Assembly: GCF_004358675.1 (NCBI RefSeq)
Contig: NZ_SMZO01000019.1
Location: 1-64,000 of the forward strand
DNA length: 64,000 nt
Source of the DNA: Meridianimarinicoccus aquatilis
Lineage (GTDB): Bacteria; Pseudomonadota; Alphaproteobacteria; Rhodobacterales; Rhodobacteraceae
Reading direction: 5' to 3'
The notes under the pieces: model-generated
Seen by the model: only the letters and a program-made list of their open reading frames with translations
Database searches by the model: none
What the model was told of the DNA's origin: nothing
Shown here: positions 8,546 through 18,305 of the stretch, one piece after another
Numbering within the stretch: the first letter of the stretch is position 1
How the letters are laid out: the number at the start of each line of letters is the position of its first letter
Made by a program: the position numbers and the translations under genes

Positions 8546-9852
8546 TCGGCGGCCTCGTTTAAGCGATTCAGTCTTGCGCGCACCGATAGTGCGTGCGCTT
8601 CAAGGCTCTCTGAAACAGCAAGCCGTTCAGCAGCCGGGCCGATGGCTCTCAGCGCGCCGGGTGTCATTCTTGCCAAAGTCGTCCGTTTGATGAAATCCAT
8701 TACCGATAGCCCGCTCGAGAACCGGGCAGAACGCGCAGTTGGCAAGACGTGGTTTGGGCCGCCGATGTAATCACCAATGGCTTCAGGGGTCCATGCGCCA
8801 AGGAAAATCGCTCCGGCATGGGTGATTTTGGCGGCAAGCGCGTCGGGGTCAGCAACGCACAGTTCCAGATGTTCGGGGGCGATCCGGTCGCTAAGTTCAG
8901 CGGCCTCGGTCAAGTCGCGCACGGTGATAATTGCCCCAAAGTCGCGCCAGCTTTTACCGGCGATTGCTCGCCGTTCCAGTGTCTCAAGTCTGCGCGTGAC
9001 GGCATCCGCAACAGCTTGGCCAAAGGCGGCATCGTCCGTGATCAGGATCGACTGGGCGCTTTCGTCGTGTTCGGCCTGACTCATTAAATCAACGGCGATC
9101 CAATCGGGATCATTGTCTGCATCGGCGATGACAAGAATTTCGGACGGGCCGGCGATCATATCGATGCCAACCTTGCCAAAGACCCGCCGTTTCGCAGCGG
9201 CGACATACGCATTGCCGGGGCCGGTTATTTTGTCGACGCCTTTGATCGTTTCGGTGCCATAGGCGAGGGCTGCAATCGCCTGCGCGCCGCCGATTCGGTA
9301 TACGGTATCCACACCCGAAAGCCGCGCCGCTAACAAGACCAGCGGGTTTGAAACACCATCCGGGGTTGGCGCACAGATCACCAACCGGGGAACGCCAGCC
9401 ACGCGGGCTGGTATCGCGTTCATCAGAACTGAAGATGGATAGGAGGCCAACCCGCCGGGCACATAGAGGCCAGCAGCCCCAACGGGTGTCCAGCGCCAGC
9501 CAAGTGTTGCCCCGCAAGCATCGGTCCAACTTTCATCCTCGGGCACTTGGCGCGCGTGATAGGCATGAATCCGATCAGCGGCCAGATGCAGCGCGGCACG
9601 ATCATCATCGCTTACCTTGGCACAGGCTTCATCAATTTCGTCTTCTGAAAAAGCGAGCGTGTCCGGGGTCAATTCCAGCCGGTCAAATTTCGCGGTCAGT
9701 TCAATCACGGCGGCGTCGCCGCGGTTTCTGACATCTGCGATAATTTCGGCGACAGCGTCATCTACGTCCGGCGCATCTTCGCGTTTTGCCGTCAAAAGAG
9801 CGGCAAACTCCGTTTCAAACCCAGTATCCGAAGTGTCCAGAAATTGTGGCAT
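8542..9852 (-). CDS. hisD: Histidinol dehydrogenase
   Basis: HisD catalyses the last two steps of histidine synthesis, L-histidinol to L-histidine, with NAD and zinc. At 436 residues it is full length. Conserved segments include KITGPGNAYVAAAKR, IDMIAGPSEILVIAD, MSQAEHDESAQ (zinc and active-site region), APEHLEL and IGDYIGGPNHVLPT. It is followed by the overlapping UPF0262 gene and preceded, after about 70 bp, by the DUF2948 gene. Confidence 0.98.
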   Translation of the reverse strand: MPQFLDTSDTGFETEFAALLTAKREDAPDVDDAVAEIIADVRNRGDAAVIELTAKFDRLELTPDTLAFSEDEIDEACAKVSDDDRAALHLAADRIHAYHARQVPEDESWTDACGATLGWRWTPVGAAGLYVPGGLASYPSSVLMNAIPARVAGVPRLVICAPTPDGVSNPLVLLAARLSGVDTVYRIGGAQAIAALAYGTETIKGVDKITGPGNAYVAAAKRRVFGKVGIDMIAGPSEILVIADADNDPDWIAVDLMSQAEHDESAQSILITDDAAFGQAVADAVTRRLETLERRAIAGKSWRDFGAIITVRDLTEAAELSDRIAPEHLELCVADPDALAAKITHAGAIFLGAWTPEAIGDYIGGPNHVLPTARSARFSSGLSVMDFIKRTTLARMTPGALRAIGPAAERLAVSESLEAHALSVRARLNRLNEAAE

Positions 9853-9925
9853 GTGTTTTCCCTTTGCGCGGTGTTAACGCCCCGTTGCCGAAGGCTCAAG
9901 GGACGCGTTGCCGTAAGCTAGGCTT

Positions 9926-10405
9926 TCACCCGGTGTGGTTCGGGGCTTTTCCCGATGGGGCAACATAGGGTCGTGTGACGTCTGTCAACGTCATGTCCAC
10001 ACATTCGACCGACAGGCGGATCGCCCCGTCGCCCGCGAGGGTCAAGATAATGTCGCCAGCGCCATCTTCACCCGGCTCGTACGAGATGGATAAGAGCGAG
10101 AGCACCAAATCGCGATCAGCCCGGTCAATGCCAGTAGACGCGACCCGCAGAACATCGCCGATAACCAAAACAGACTGTACTCGTTCATACGCGCGCTTAT
10201 GTTTCTCTGCACGTGGGCGATCTTCCCAACGGAAGCGGTTGAGCAACAGGGCAAAGCGCCGGGCGGGACGGTCCCAGGTCATTTCAGTGGATGGAAACAC
10301 CGCATCCTGAACCAACGCCGAAACAATGGGCAAATCATCAGGGCCTTGCGCGATCAGGCGCAGGGGCGCTTCGGCACCATCTTCAAAGGTCGCGTCACCA
10401 GTCAT
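9926..10405 (-). CDS. DUF2948 family protein
   Basis: This protein of about 159 residues matches the alphaproteobacterial DUF2948 family: [22 protein letters not shown] near the start, the [11 protein letters not shown] motif and the [18 protein letters not shown] end. No function is known. It is soluble, with no signal peptide. The ATG at 10405 overlaps the murA stop as ATGA, which decides the start over an upstream ATG at 10435. The order murA-DUF2948-hisD is typical of Rhodobacteraceae. Confidence 0.92.
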   Translation of the reverse strand: MTGDATFEDGAEAPLRLIAQGPDDLPIVSALVQDAVFPSTEMTWDRPARRFALLLNRFRWEDRPRAEKHKRAYERVQSVLVIGDVLRVASTGIDRADRDLVLSLLSISYEPGEDGAGDIILTLAGDGAIRLSVECVDMTLTDVTRPYVAPSGKAPNHTG

Positions 10406-11667
10406 TCGCTCACCCGTTCGATGCGCGCCCCGCACGCGCCCAACTTGTGCTCCACCCGTTCGTATCCGCGATCAAGGTGATAGACCCGGTTGACGACTGT
10501 CTCGCCCTCTGCGGCCAGACCGGCAAGGATCAGCGAAACGCTGGCGCGCAGGTCGGTTGCCATAACCGGAGCCCCCTTGAGGCGAGGGACGCCTGTGACC
10601 GTCGCGTGCCCCCCTTGCACGTCGATCAAAGCGCCCATGCGCATCAGTTCGGGGGCGTGCATGAAGCGGTTTTCAAAGATACGTTCTTCGAGGACGCTGG
10701 TGCCATCTGCGGTGCACATCAGCGCCATCATTTGAGCCTGCAAGTCGGTTGGGAAGCCGGGAAATACCTCTGTCACCACGTCGACGGCTTTGACCCGTCC
10801 GTTCTTGCGCGACACCCGAATTCCTTTTTCGGTTTCAACTATCTCGACGCCTGCTTCGTCCAGCTTTTCACAAAACGCCGTCAGCAGGCCCATTCGGCCA
10901 CCGATCAATTCCACGGATCCGCCAGCAATTGCTGGGGCCAGCATGTAAGTGCCCAGCTCGATCCGGTCCGCGACGACCTGATGGGTTGCCCCATGCAGGC
11001 GGTCGACGCCTTCGATTGTAATGACCGGCCCGCCAGCGCCTTCGATCTGGGCACCCATGGCCATCAGAAGCTCGGCCAAGTCCACGATTTCAGGTTCTCT
11101 TGCGGCGTTTTCGATGACCGTTGTGCCCTTGGCGAGAACGGCCGCCATCAAGGTGTTCTCGGTGGCACCAACAGACGGGAACCGCATGGGAATCCTTGCG
11201 CCTTTCAGCCCGTTTGGGGCCTCGGCATGCAGATACCCATCGCGCAGTTCGATCGTGGCGCCGAGCGCCTCAAGTGCGGTGACGTGAATGTCCATTGGCC
11301 GGGCCCCAATCGCGCACCCCCCCGGAAGCGACACTACAGCCTGACCAGCGCGCGCCAGCAACGGACCAAGCACAAGATTGGAGGCGCGCATCTTTCGCAC
11401 GATTTCATAGTCCGCGACATGGCTTGTCAACGCGTGGCTCGACAGTGCGACGACCTTGCCATCCTGCATTCGGGATACTTCGACGCCCAGCGACGCCAAC
11501 AAATCGCCCATGGTGGCGATATCCGAAAGTCGCGGAGCGTTGGTCAGCGTCAAAGGCTCATCCGACAGCAATGTCGCAGGCATAAGGGCAAGGCACGCGT
11601 TTTTTGCCCCAGCAATCGGGATCGAGCCCGACAATTCGGCGCCGCCATGCACCACGATCTTGTCCAT
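10402..11667 (-). CDS. murA: UDP-N-acetylglucosamine 1-carboxyvinyltransferase
   Basis: MurA transfers enolpyruvate from PEP to UDP-GlcNAc, the first committed step of peptidoglycan synthesis. It is full length at 421 residues. The substrate-binding K22-N23 pair is present in AGAKNACLA, and C118 in the [13 protein letters not shown] loop is the residue alkylated by fosfomycin in this family. A conserved C-terminal LDRGYERVE segment is present. It is coupled to the DUF2948 gene downstream and follows a small unknown gene by 5 bp. Confidence 0.98.
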   Translation of the reverse strand: MDKIVVHGGAELSGSIPIAGAKNACLALMPATLLSDEPLTLTNAPRLSDIATMGDLLASLGVEVSRMQDGKVVALSSHALTSHVADYEIVRKMRASNLVLGPLLARAGQAVVSLPGGCAIGARPMDIHVTALEALGATIELRDGYLHAEAPNGLKGARIPMRFPSVGATENTLMAAVLAKGTTVIENAAREPEIVDLAELLMAMGAQIEGAGGPVITIEGVDRLHGATHQVVADRIELGTYMLAPAIAGGSVELIGGRMGLLTAFCEKLDEAGVEIVETEKGIRVSRKNGRVKAVDVVTEVFPGFPTDLQAQMMALMCTADGTSVLEERIFENRFMHAPELMRMGALIDVQGGHATVTGVPRLKGAPVMATDLRASVSLILAGLAAEGETVVNRVYHLDRGYERVEHKLGACGARIERVSE

Positions 11668-11672
11668 AGTGT

Positions 11673-11852
11673 TCAGTCCTTTGGGTCGGGAGTGGGGCGT
11701 CGTGCCCTGCGTTGCGACTTGCGCCGTGCGAGATTGGCGCGCAGCGCGGCTTTCAGCCGTGCGTCGCGGGCCGAGTGTTCCGGGGCTTTTGCGCGCGGTG
11801 GCGTTGGTTCGTCCGCCTCGTTGAGTGTATCGTCGTCCGGATCCTTCGTCAT
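11673..11852 (-). CDS. Small conserved-type basic protein upstream of murA
   Basis: This is a 59-residue hydrophilic protein with an acidic N-terminus ([13 protein letters not shown]) and a strongly basic C-terminus ([12 protein letters not shown]). I do not recognise a named domain. It ends 5 bp before murA on the same strand, so it is probably co-transcribed, and small proteins of this type are commonly seen at this place in Rhodobacteraceae. The ATG at 11852 is chosen; a GTG/ATG extension to 11903 would add 17 residues. Confidence 0.65.
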   Translation of the reverse strand: MTKDPDDDTLNEADEPTPPRAKAPEHSARDARLKAALRANLARRKSQRRARRPTPDPKD

Positions 11853-12056
11853 GACACTGTCCCTACCGCAGGGCTGCGCAGGGGTCCAGATGCTGCTGTG
11901 CAAGGTGCAATTGTGCGGTCACGCTGCCACGGCGGCGTGCAGTGGACTGCTGTCAGCACCGGATGCCTGAAAAATCCGATTTCCCGGTCATCGGGGCCTT
12001 GCACGGGCTGCGCTTTGCGTCTATCAGCCCTGCCACACCCGCCGATCAACGGCATG

Positions 12057-12131
12057 GCCGCAGTAGCTCAGTGGTAGAGCGCGTCATTGGTAATGACGAG
12101 GTCGGGAGTTCAATCCTCCCCTGCGGCACCA
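12057..12131 (+). tRNA. tRNA-Thr (GGT)
   Basis: Acceptor stem GCCGCAG/CTGCGGC, D arm GCTC/GAGC, anticodon stem CGTCA/TGACG with loop TTGGTAA and anticodon GGT, T arm with GGAGTTCAATCC, and an encoded CCA. Confidence 0.97.
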
Positions 12132-12384
12132 TTTTCCAAAAATTTCAATCCAACGGTACATTAGTTACCATTGATTTGCTTATCTTCTCAGCAATTTGTC
12201 CACCTTTTTGCCTGAAGTCGGGCGCGTCATTGAACCATCTGATCTAGGGGGCATGGCGGCGCCCCCAAACACATCACGTTGTTCGGCAATCCACATTGCA
12301 TGCACGAAGAGGAGCCCGACCAGGGTAAGGGAAGCCGCCCCCGCCTAAGGTCAGAAACGTCGCCTCAGAAACTTGTACGCCAAG
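12132..12384. other. Intergenic region between tRNA-Thr and the FemAB-like gene
   Basis: No gene is seen in these about 250 bp. The first part after the tRNA is AT-rich. A GC-rich inverted repeat (GGGGGC...GCCCCC) lies around 12247-12266 without a T run. Confidence 0.5.
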
Positions 12385-13359
12385 CTAATGCCTCAGAAGG
12401 TGACGAAACCCTCTGTCTTCAAGGCCCATCGAAAGGGTCCCCATTAAACGAGTGCCGGGCGCGCTGATCCGCGTCGCTCCAAGCTGAACTGGTTTTGCCC
12501 CGGTTCCTAATTTGAAACGGGCGAGACCGGGTTGTGACTGTGTGTCGATCAGGTCGAGATCCATTGAGGTCACGCCCTGCCGTGCATGGTATTCCATGGC
12601 GTGCCACATCAGCAAATTATGAGCGTTCTTTGCTCGCGCTGTGTCGTTGGACCACCCGACATGATAACTTGCGCATGAGCCGTGGCGCAAAAATAGCATG
12701 CCCGCGATACGATCGGTCCCGATTTTTGCTGTAAAGACTGTTGCTGTGCCCGGCGAAGCGGCAGCCCAAGCGGCGGCGAAACTTGGTGGCAAGCGTCGAT
12801 ATCGACGTTCCCGCGACTGCGCAGCTTCTTCTTGTAGAAGCCAATGAGTGGTGTCCGCCGGTAGGGGGGATGCAGTCACGTCGAGGCCCCCGGCTTCGGC
12901 GCGCACCAGACGGTTGCGCCATTTTCCATGCAGGCTTGCCCGGCGGTCTGCGGGTGTGCCGCTCAGACACAGACGGGCCAGCGTCATTGGCGTCACCATC
13001 GGCAGAAGGTCTGTACCTTCCAAAGGATCGCCGCCCGCGACCGGATCTGGTGTCATGATGACAAAACTGTGGTCTTTGCGCAGATGTTCTAGCAAGAGCA
13101 AAAGGGCAGTACGGCGATCTTGGGAGGATAGGTTGCTGTGCCAAACCGGTCCGCGTGACACAAGCGCGGCACGGCCAAAAACGGGCCAGCGGCGCGACAG
13201 AACAAGCGCGCTTGCAAGCGGAGCGTGAGGTGCGCCAAGGGTCACCCACCGCGTTCGCCGACCAAGCGCGGCGCAAGCCAGTGCATAGGCCGGGTGTTGT
13301 TGCATTGGCACCGTGCCGGTCAAGTGCTGGTCAGGGCAGGGGCTGTCGTGCCATTCCAT
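12385..13359 (-). CDS. FemAB-like / GNAT-fold acyltransferase
   Basis: This 324-residue soluble protein has the features of the FemAB-type acetyltransferase group (Acetyltransf_6, GNAT superfamily). There is a WRNRLVRAE segment near residue 145, a TAKIGTDRIAGMLFLRHG strand pair, YHVGWSND, and a C-terminal MDLDLIDT...LARFKLGTG segment that matches the conserved FK.GxG end. Related proteins transfer amino acids or acyl groups to cell-wall or polysaccharide precursors; the substrate is not predictable here. No signal peptide is seen. It is monocistronic, downstream of tRNA-Thr in the opposite orientation. Confidence 0.75.
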   Translation of the reverse strand: MEWHDSPCPDQHLTGTVPMQQHPAYALACAALGRRTRWVTLGAPHAPLASALVLSRRWPVFGRAALVSRGPVWHSNLSSQDRRTALLLLLEHLRKDHSFVIMTPDPVAGGDPLEGTDLLPMVTPMTLARLCLSGTPADRRASLHGKWRNRLVRAEAGGLDVTASPLPADTTHWLLQEEAAQSRERRYRRLPPSFAAAWAAASPGTATVFTAKIGTDRIAGMLFLRHGSCASYHVGWSNDTARAKNAHNLLMWHAMEYHARQGVTSMDLDLIDTQSQPGLARFKLGTGAKPVQLGATRISAPGTRLMGTLSMGLEDRGFRHLLRH

Positions 13360-13397
13360 AGACTGGATTAACGCGATGCTTACTTAAGGTTGCGTTA

Positions 13398-13556
13398 ATG
13401 ACCGCTATGAAACGCAAAATGCCCCCCGTCCTCGGCGTGCGTGCCGCCCCACCACGGCCGACACTGGCAGGTACAATCTGGCTTGCTTGCCTGATTGCAC
13501 TGCCAGTTTTTATTGTGCTTATGGTGGTGGAATGGATTGTACGTTGGCTGATCTGA
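13398..13556 (+). CDS. Small single-pass membrane protein
   Basis: A 52-residue ORF has a short basic, proline-rich N-terminus and one strong transmembrane segment (about residues 24-47, TIWLACLIALPVFIVLMVV). A second ATG three codons in (13407) is an alternative start. It is divergent from the FemAB-like gene and ends 18 bp before the convergent tyrS stop codon. I recognise no family. The clear membrane segment between two well-defined genes makes it plausible. Confidence 0.5.
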   Translation: MTAMKRKMPPVLGVRAAPPRPTLAGTIWLACLIALPVFIVLMVVEWIVRWLI

Positions 13557-13574
13557 CTTGACCAAGCCGTCCTG

Positions 13575-14828
13575 CTATCCTTCGCGTGTCACCATTGCAT
13601 GGCGCTTGCGTCCGGCGCTCAGTTTGATCGGGCTTGCAAGGGCACCTGCGTCAAGGACAAGCCCCGCGTCTGTCAACGGTGCATCGTCCATCCGCGCCCC
13701 GTTTTCCGCGATCAGGCGCTTGGCATCCTTGCCTGATTTCGCAAGCCCTGACCGAACCAAAAGCTGCACCACGGAAATACCATCGCCAATATCGGCCGCG
13801 CTGAGGGTGAGCGTTGGAAGATCGTCGCCCACACCGCCCTTTTCAAATACTTCGCGGGCGGTGGCCTCGGCCGCTTCGGCGGCGTCGCGCCCGTGCAGCA
13901 AACTGGTCACTTCGTTTGCGAGCAGGATCTTCGCGCCATTGATTTCAGCCCCTTCCAGCGCACCAAGACGGTCGCATTCATCCACGGGCAGCTCTGTATA
14001 AAGTTTGAGGAAACGACCCACATCCGCGTCGGTTGTGTTGCGCCAAAATTGCCAGAACTCGTATGGCGAAAGCATCGCGCTATCCAGCCAAACAGCGCCG
14101 CCAGCAGATTTGCCCATCTTGCGCCCGTCCGACGTGGTCAGAAGCGGCGAGGTCAGGCCATAAATCTCATTGTCCAGCACGCGGCGGGTCAGGTCGATCC
14201 CGTTCACAATGTTGCCCCACTGGTCCGACCCTCCCATCTGCAACCTGCAGCCGTAGCGGCGGTTGAGCTCAAGGAAATCATAAGCTTGCAAGATCATGTA
14301 GTTGAATTCGAGAAAGCTGAGAGACTGTTCTCTGTCGAGGCGTGACTTCACGCTCTCGAAACTCAACATGCGGTTGACGCTGAAATGCCGCCCAATGTCG
14401 CGAAGAAATTCGAGGTAGTTCAGGTTATCCAGCCACTCGGCATTGTTCAGCATCAGCGCGCCGGTGTCGCCTTCGCCGTAGTCGAGGTAGCGCGCAAACA
14501 CGCGGCTCATACCATCGATGTTTGCGTCAATCTGTTCCGGCCCTAAAAGCGGGCGTTCGTCCGACCGGAACGACGGATCACCGACTTTGGTGGTCCCGCC
14601 CCCCATCAGCGTGATTGGCTTGTGGCCGGTCTTTTGCAGCCAGCGCAGCATCATGATGTTGAGCAAGTGCCCGACATGCAGCGAGGCCGCCGTGGCATCA
14701 TAGCCGATATAGCAAGGGACCGTACCCTTCATCAGCGCGGCATCCAGCCCCTGCATATCTGTGCAGTCGGCAAGGAAACCGCGCGTGACCATCACGTTAA
14801 GAAATTCGGATTTCGGGTGGAAGGTCAT
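13575..14828 (-). CDS. tyrS: Tyrosyl-tRNA synthetase
   Basis: This is a class I aminoacyl-tRNA synthetase of the TyrRS type. The HIGH-like motif is [10 protein letters not shown], the KMSKS-like motif is [11 protein letters not shown], and YGYDAT-type substrate residues appear in [10 protein letters not shown]. The Tyr-binding [10 protein letters not shown] segment is present. A C-terminal S4-like RNA-binding region covers about the last 65 residues. The ATG at 14828 is preferred because family members start MT-HPKS; an ATG five codons upstream is also in frame. It is divergent from anmK with about 50 bp between starts. Confidence 0.97.
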   Translation of the reverse strand: MTFHPKSEFLNVMVTRGFLADCTDMQGLDAALMKGTVPCYIGYDATAASLHVGHLLNIMMLRWLQKTGHKPITLMGGGTTKVGDPSFRSDERPLLGPEQIDANIDGMSRVFARYLDYGEGDTGALMLNNAEWLDNLNYLEFLRDIGRHFSVNRMLSFESVKSRLDREQSLSFLEFNYMILQAYDFLELNRRYGCRLQMGGSDQWGNIVNGIDLTRRVLDNEIYGLTSPLLTTSDGRKMGKSAGGAVWLDSAMLSPYEFWQFWRNTTDADVGRFLKLYTELPVDECDRLGALEGAEINGAKILLANEVTSLLHGRDAAEAAEATAREVFEKGGVGDDLPTLTLSAADIGDGISVVQLLVRSGLAKSGKDAKRLIAENGARMDDAPLTDAGLVLDAGALASPIKLSAGRKRHAMVTREG

Positions 14829-14878
14829 CGGCGATCGGTCCATTCAGAAAAGGTGTCGCGCTTATAGGAGGATCGGGC

Positions 14879-15997
14879 ATGAAGGGAAAGGCGTTGTTGG
14901 ACGGCAAAAAACCAGTCTGGGCGGTGGGCACCATGTCCGGCACATCGTTGGACGGTGTGGATGCCGCGGCCATTCTGACCGATGGTGAAACGGTGACAGA
15001 GTTTGGACCAAGTGCCTACAGGGCTTATTCAGACAACGAACGTGGTGCTTTGCACGCAGCGCTTGGGGCGTGGCAGGGCGCACCGGGCGTCGATGCAGCG
15101 GCGGAAATTGTGGAAGCAGCCCACCGCGACCTGCTGCTGGACTTGCCGGGCGAAATGATCGGATTTCATGGGCAGACGTTGGCGCATGACCCCGGCGGGC
15201 TTGGAACTCATCAGGCGGGGGATGGGGCCGCTTTGGCGCAGGCGCTTGGGCGACCGGTTGTTTGGGACTTTCGGAGCGCGGATGTGGCGGCTGGCGGTCA
15301 GGGCGCCCCGTTGGCCCCGGCTTTTCATTTTGCCTTGGCTAAGTGGATCGGCGCACGCGGACCAATTGTGTTTTTGAATCTTGGTGGTGTCGGAAATCTG
15401 ACATGGATTGACCCAACCTGTCCTGGTCCGTTTGAGCCGGGCGCCCTTTTGGCGTTTGACACGGGTCCGGCCAACGCGCCCCTAAACGATTTGATGAGGA
15501 CCCGGCGCGGAGGTGAGATGGACAAGGACAGTGCGCTTGCTTTGCAGGGGATGGTGGATGACCGGGTGCTAAGCGCCTACCTGGCAAATCCATTTTTCAA
15601 ACGGGTGCCGCCGAAAAGCCTTGATCGCGATGATTTTGGCGCGCTCCAAGAGGCTGTGTCAGAGCTGTCTGATGCGAATGCAGCAGCCACGCTGACTGAG
15701 GCCGCAGTGCAGGGCGTGTTGCGCGCAATGGATTGGTGTCCCCGTCCGCCCGGCCGTGTTTTGGTGACGGGTGGTGGGCGGCGCAATCCGTTGATGATGT
15801 CGCGACTGGGGGCCAGTCTCGTTTGCCCCGTCATCCCGGTCGAAGATGTTGGTTTGGACGGCGATATGCTTGAGGCGCAGGCTTTTGCGTTCTTGGCCAT
15901 TCGTGTTGCTCGCGGGTTGCCCACATCAGGGCCGGGTACGACCGGGGTCGATCAACCCATCTGTGGTGGGCGGGTGAGCTTGCCGCATCAGCGTTGA
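14879..15997 (+). CDS. anmK: Anhydro-N-acetylmuramic acid kinase
   Basis: AnmK hydrolyses the anhydro bond of 1,6-anhydro-MurNAc and phosphorylates it to MurNAc-6-P in cell-wall recycling. The sequence shows the [17 protein letters not shown]-binding start (17-30), [32 protein letters not shown]-like residues (split across 120-140), [12 protein letters not shown] and a [10 protein letters not shown] phosphate-binding motif. It is 372 residues long, normal for the family. An AGGAGG ribosome binding site lies just before the ATG. Confidence 0.97.
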   Translation: MKGKALLDGKKPVWAVGTMSGTSLDGVDAAAILTDGETVTEFGPSAYRAYSDNERGALHAALGAWQGAPGVDAAAEIVEAAHRDLLLDLPGEMIGFHGQTLAHDPGGLGTHQAGDGAALAQALGRPVVWDFRSADVAAGGQGAPLAPAFHFALAKWIGARGPIVFLNLGGVGNLTWIDPTCPGPFEPGALLAFDTGPANAPLNDLMRTRRGGEMDKDSALALQGMVDDRVLSAYLANPFFKRVPPKSLDRDDFGALQEAVSELSDANAAATLTEAAVQGVLRAMDWCPRPPGRVLVTGGGRRNPLMMSRLGASLVCPVIPVEDVGLDGDMLEAQAFAFLAIRVARGLPTSGPGTTGVDQPICGGRVSLPHQR

Positions 15998-16001
15998 ACA
16001 C

Positions 16002-16033
16002 AAAAACGGCCCGGCCGCGACGCGACCGGGCCC
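16002..16033 (-). terminator. Rho-independent terminator of the VPLPA-CTERM gene
   Basis: On the minus strand a long GC-rich stem (GGGCCCGGTCGC pairing with GCGGCCGGGCC) is followed by TTTTT. It lies between the convergent anmK and VPLPA-CTERM genes. Confidence 0.8.
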
Positions 16034-16056
16034 TTGAGCGTCGAAAGAAGACGCTT

Positions 16057-16683
16057 CTACGATTTGCGGCGCATGCGCAGGGCGATCGGTGCGGCAAGTC
16101 CGCCAAGCAACATCATGCCCGACATTGGCAGAGGCACGGCGCTTGTCTGCGGCGCTGGTACGCCAGCGTTGCCACTGAACAGAACGTCGCCGGATGTGTC
16201 AAAAGACAGGGCCCCAAGGCTGGTTGCAATATTGTTGAACTGGTTCAACGCAAACACTTTTGTACCTACCTGCGGTACGAAATCATCCTTCAGACTGCTC
16301 ACAGCAGTTGAATCCACGAAGAAATCAAAGAGATCACCGCCTGTGGCTTGCCCAAAGAAGACCGCGTTGTTGCCGAAATTGTATCCGATACGGGTTTCGA
16401 TTTCGAAGATTGCTGTGCCGAGAGAACCGATAGTGACCTGAGCTTTGTCCAGTGGGTTGAAGTTTTCCCCGCGACCGTAGTTGGAATAGTTTGAGTCGTC
16501 GCCGAAAAGCTCAATCAAAAACTCTGTGTCAGAGAAAGCTTTTCCGTCCAATGTCCCGGAACCGGTTCCCGAGATGGCAAAGTTGGCTGATGCGGCTTGG
16601 GCGGCCGGGGCAACCGCGGCGATTGCGATTGATGCGATTGCGACGGTTTTTGCGATGCGCGAAACAAAGGATGCGAAGATCAT
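16057..16683 (-). CDS. VPLPA-CTERM sorting-domain surface protein
   Basis: This is a secreted protein of about 208 residues. The N-terminal signal peptide ends in an APAAQAA-type cleavage site. The C-terminus carries a sorting signal of the VPLPA-CTERM type: AVPLPMSGMMLLGGLAAP (VPLP motif plus membrane helix) followed by the basic tail RMRRKS. Such tails are processed by a dedicated exosortase (XrtD type), and none is in the window. The body is beta-rich without a domain I recognise. ATG at 16683 has an upstream GGA; ATG at 16695 is an alternative. A strong terminator follows. Confidence 0.85.
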   Translation of the reverse strand: MIFASFVSRIAKTVAIASIAIAAVAPAAQAASANFAISGTGSGTLDGKAFSDTEFLIELFGDDSNYSNYGRGENFNPLDKAQVTIGSLGTAIFEIETRIGYNFGNNAVFFGQATGGDLFDFFVDSTAVSSLKDDFVPQVGTKVFALNQFNNIATSLGALSFDTSGDVLFSGNAGVPAPQTSAVPLPMSGMMLLGGLAAPIALRMRRKS

Positions 16684-16904
16684 TGGAGTGTCCATTCCGT
16701 ATTGTGAGGGTCGGTATGCAGTCACCCTAACGCATGCGCAAATATTGTATAACTCCCTATAAAGAAGACAAAAAATATAAATTAGGCAGGTTCTGTATGC
16801 GAAAGTACAGTGGGGCAATTCCTTAGGGGACGGGGGCTCTCAGCAATGGAAGTTCGAAAAATCAGATCATATGGAAATGCAGCCACACCCTAACCACAGA
16901 GGGT

Positions 16905-17951
16905 TCAGTCTTCTTGTTCGACCAAGCTTAACTCGCCGGCCTGTTCAAGATCTCTTATCGCGGCAATGACTTGGGCTTTCGCCTCTTCGCCCTCGGCAAC
17001 CTTTACCTTGCCGCGGTCGCTCATATCTTCACGCAGTTGCGTGGCCATCCGTTGCGACATGTTTGCAAGGATGAAATCCGCGGCATCCCCATCAGTTTCA
17101 TCGACGGATGCAAGTGCCGTAATCAGGACGGCCTGATCAATGGCGCGGGTCACTTTTGGAATGTCCCGCGGCTCAACACGTTCAGAGATATTTGCAAACG
17201 TGAAGATCGTCTTGCGCACTTGCGCCCCCAAATCTGCGTTCTCTTCGGTCAGGGCGGTCAGCATTCCTTCGCGCGTGTCCGACCGGGAAGAGTTCAAAAT
17301 CGCGCCGATCCGGTGGACCGGGGCATCGTCAAAGGCGCGTGGGCTTTCTTCCGCGACCTGTGCGGCGATGGCATGGCCAATTGTGCGCACAGTATCCGGA
17401 TCTGTGGTTTCCGTTCCAGACACGGCCAACGTGATCTGGCGGGCAAGGTCATTGGGGATCATGCTGAGCAGAACTGCCGACGTCGCGACGGGGAGCTTTG
17501 ACAAAATGACCGCCGCGATTTCGGCGCTTTCACGCTGCAGGATGGCCGTCAAATCTTCCATCGGCAAGCGAGCGATCATCTCCCATGGGTCACCTTGAAT
17601 GACGACACCAGTCTCGCGTCGGATCCGGCGTAAGTTGGTCGCGCTGAGGGCGCCATCAAGCATTTCCAGTGCCCCTTCAAGCCCGCCCGGAAAGGCGGCG
17701 CCCAGATCATTTACTTCTGCCATGAATTCCTCGATCACACTGTTCAGTGTCTCGCGGTCAATCGTGCGGATCGCGCCCATTTCGTGGGTCAGTTCAATCT
17801 GCATGGCCTCTGGCAATGCATCAAGTTGCAGTTGTGCGCCTTCTTTCAGCATAAGCCGAACGATGATCGCGGCCTTTTGCCGACGCGACAGGCGGGGTCG
17901 ATGGGCGGCAACCGGAGTGGCGGGCGGCATGTTTGGCGTGGACTGGTTCAA
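16905..17951 (-). CDS. fliG: FliG-like flagellar motor switch protein, isolated
   Basis: The protein shows FliG N, middle and C domains: LSRRQKAAIIVRLMLKEG, then LPMEDLTAILQRESAEIAAVILSKLP (EHPQ-like region), and a C-terminal part with FANISERVEPRDIPKVTRAID and ANMSQRMATQLREDM, where the torque helix would be. FliG forms the rotor part of the flagellar switch and contacts MotA. A TTG start at 17951 (LNQSTPN) is preferred because GGAGAG lies at the right distance; an ATG lies 7 codons further in. No other flagellar gene is within the window. It could be a paralogue rather than the main FliG. Confidence 0.85.
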   Translation of the reverse strand: MNQSTPNMPPATPVAAHRPRLSRRQKAAIIVRLMLKEGAQLQLDALPEAMQIELTHEMGAIRTIDRETLNSVIEEFMAEVNDLGAAFPGGLEGALEMLDGALSATNLRRIRRETGVVIQGDPWEMIARLPMEDLTAILQRESAEIAAVILSKLPVATSAVLLSMIPNDLARQITLAVSGTETTDPDTVRTIGHAIAAQVAEESPRAFDDAPVHRIGAILNSSRSDTREGMLTALTEENADLGAQVRKTIFTFANISERVEPRDIPKVTRAIDQAVLITALASVDETDGDAADFILANMSQRMATQLREDMSDRGKVKVAEGEEAKAQVIAAIRDLEQAGELSLVEQED

Positions 17952-18021
17952 GGGACTCTCCGCATTCTGCTGATACGGCGACGATGGCCTGAGTCTGTTT
18001 AACTGCCCGTTACCCTGAAAC

Positions 18022-18052
18022 AAAAAACACCCCATCCTATCCGGATGGGGTG
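18022..18052 (-). terminator. Rho-independent terminator after the small Cys-containing protein
   Basis: A perfect 10-bp stem (CACCCCATCC/GGATGGGGTG) with a 5-base loop is followed on the minus strand by TTTTTT. It separates the 18077-18235 gene from fliG. Confidence 0.92.
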
Positions 18053-18076
18053 CTGTAATCCGAAATTGCGGATATT

Positions 18077-18235
18077 TTAGCCGACGGTTTGAACTTCGCA
18101 GCGTTGGGTATCGCTGTCCCACGCCGATCCCGGTGCACAGGAGGCGGCTTCGGTCTTGCCCCAGCTACAGGAAGCCAAGGCAATGCCCGGCGAAGCGGCC
18201 AGCACGAATGCCGTCAGTACGATCTTGGCCTTCAT
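18077..18235 (-). CDS. Small secreted cysteine-containing protein
   Basis: This 52-residue protein begins with a clear signal peptide (MKAKIVLTAFVLAASPGIALA), leaving a mature peptide of about 30 residues with three cysteines (CSWGK, SCAPG, RCEV). The spacing resembles a short chitin-binding-like (CBM14) half domain, but the mature part is too short to be sure. The start at 18235 is taken because the signal peptide begins there; the upstream extension overlaps non-coding sequence. It lies downstream of purB on the same strand and has its own strong terminator. Confidence 0.75.
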   Translation of the reverse strand: MKAKIVLTAFVLAASPGIALASCSWGKTEAASCAPGSAWDSDTQRCEVQTVG

Positions 18236-18305
18236 CTTAGTCTCCCTCTCGTTGTGTTGCCGTAACGAAAAGATAGCACAGAGCCGCCACCGGGCAAGTA
18301 TGATG

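Noticed and set aside
10291-11970. Long plus-strand frame opposite murA
   Set aside because: It is a shadow of the GC-rich murA codons, has no recognisable domain and overlaps DUF2948 and murA completely.
12247-12266. GC-rich inverted repeat downstream of tRNA-Thr as a terminator
   Set aside because: There is no T run on either side, so it is only noted in the intergenic description.
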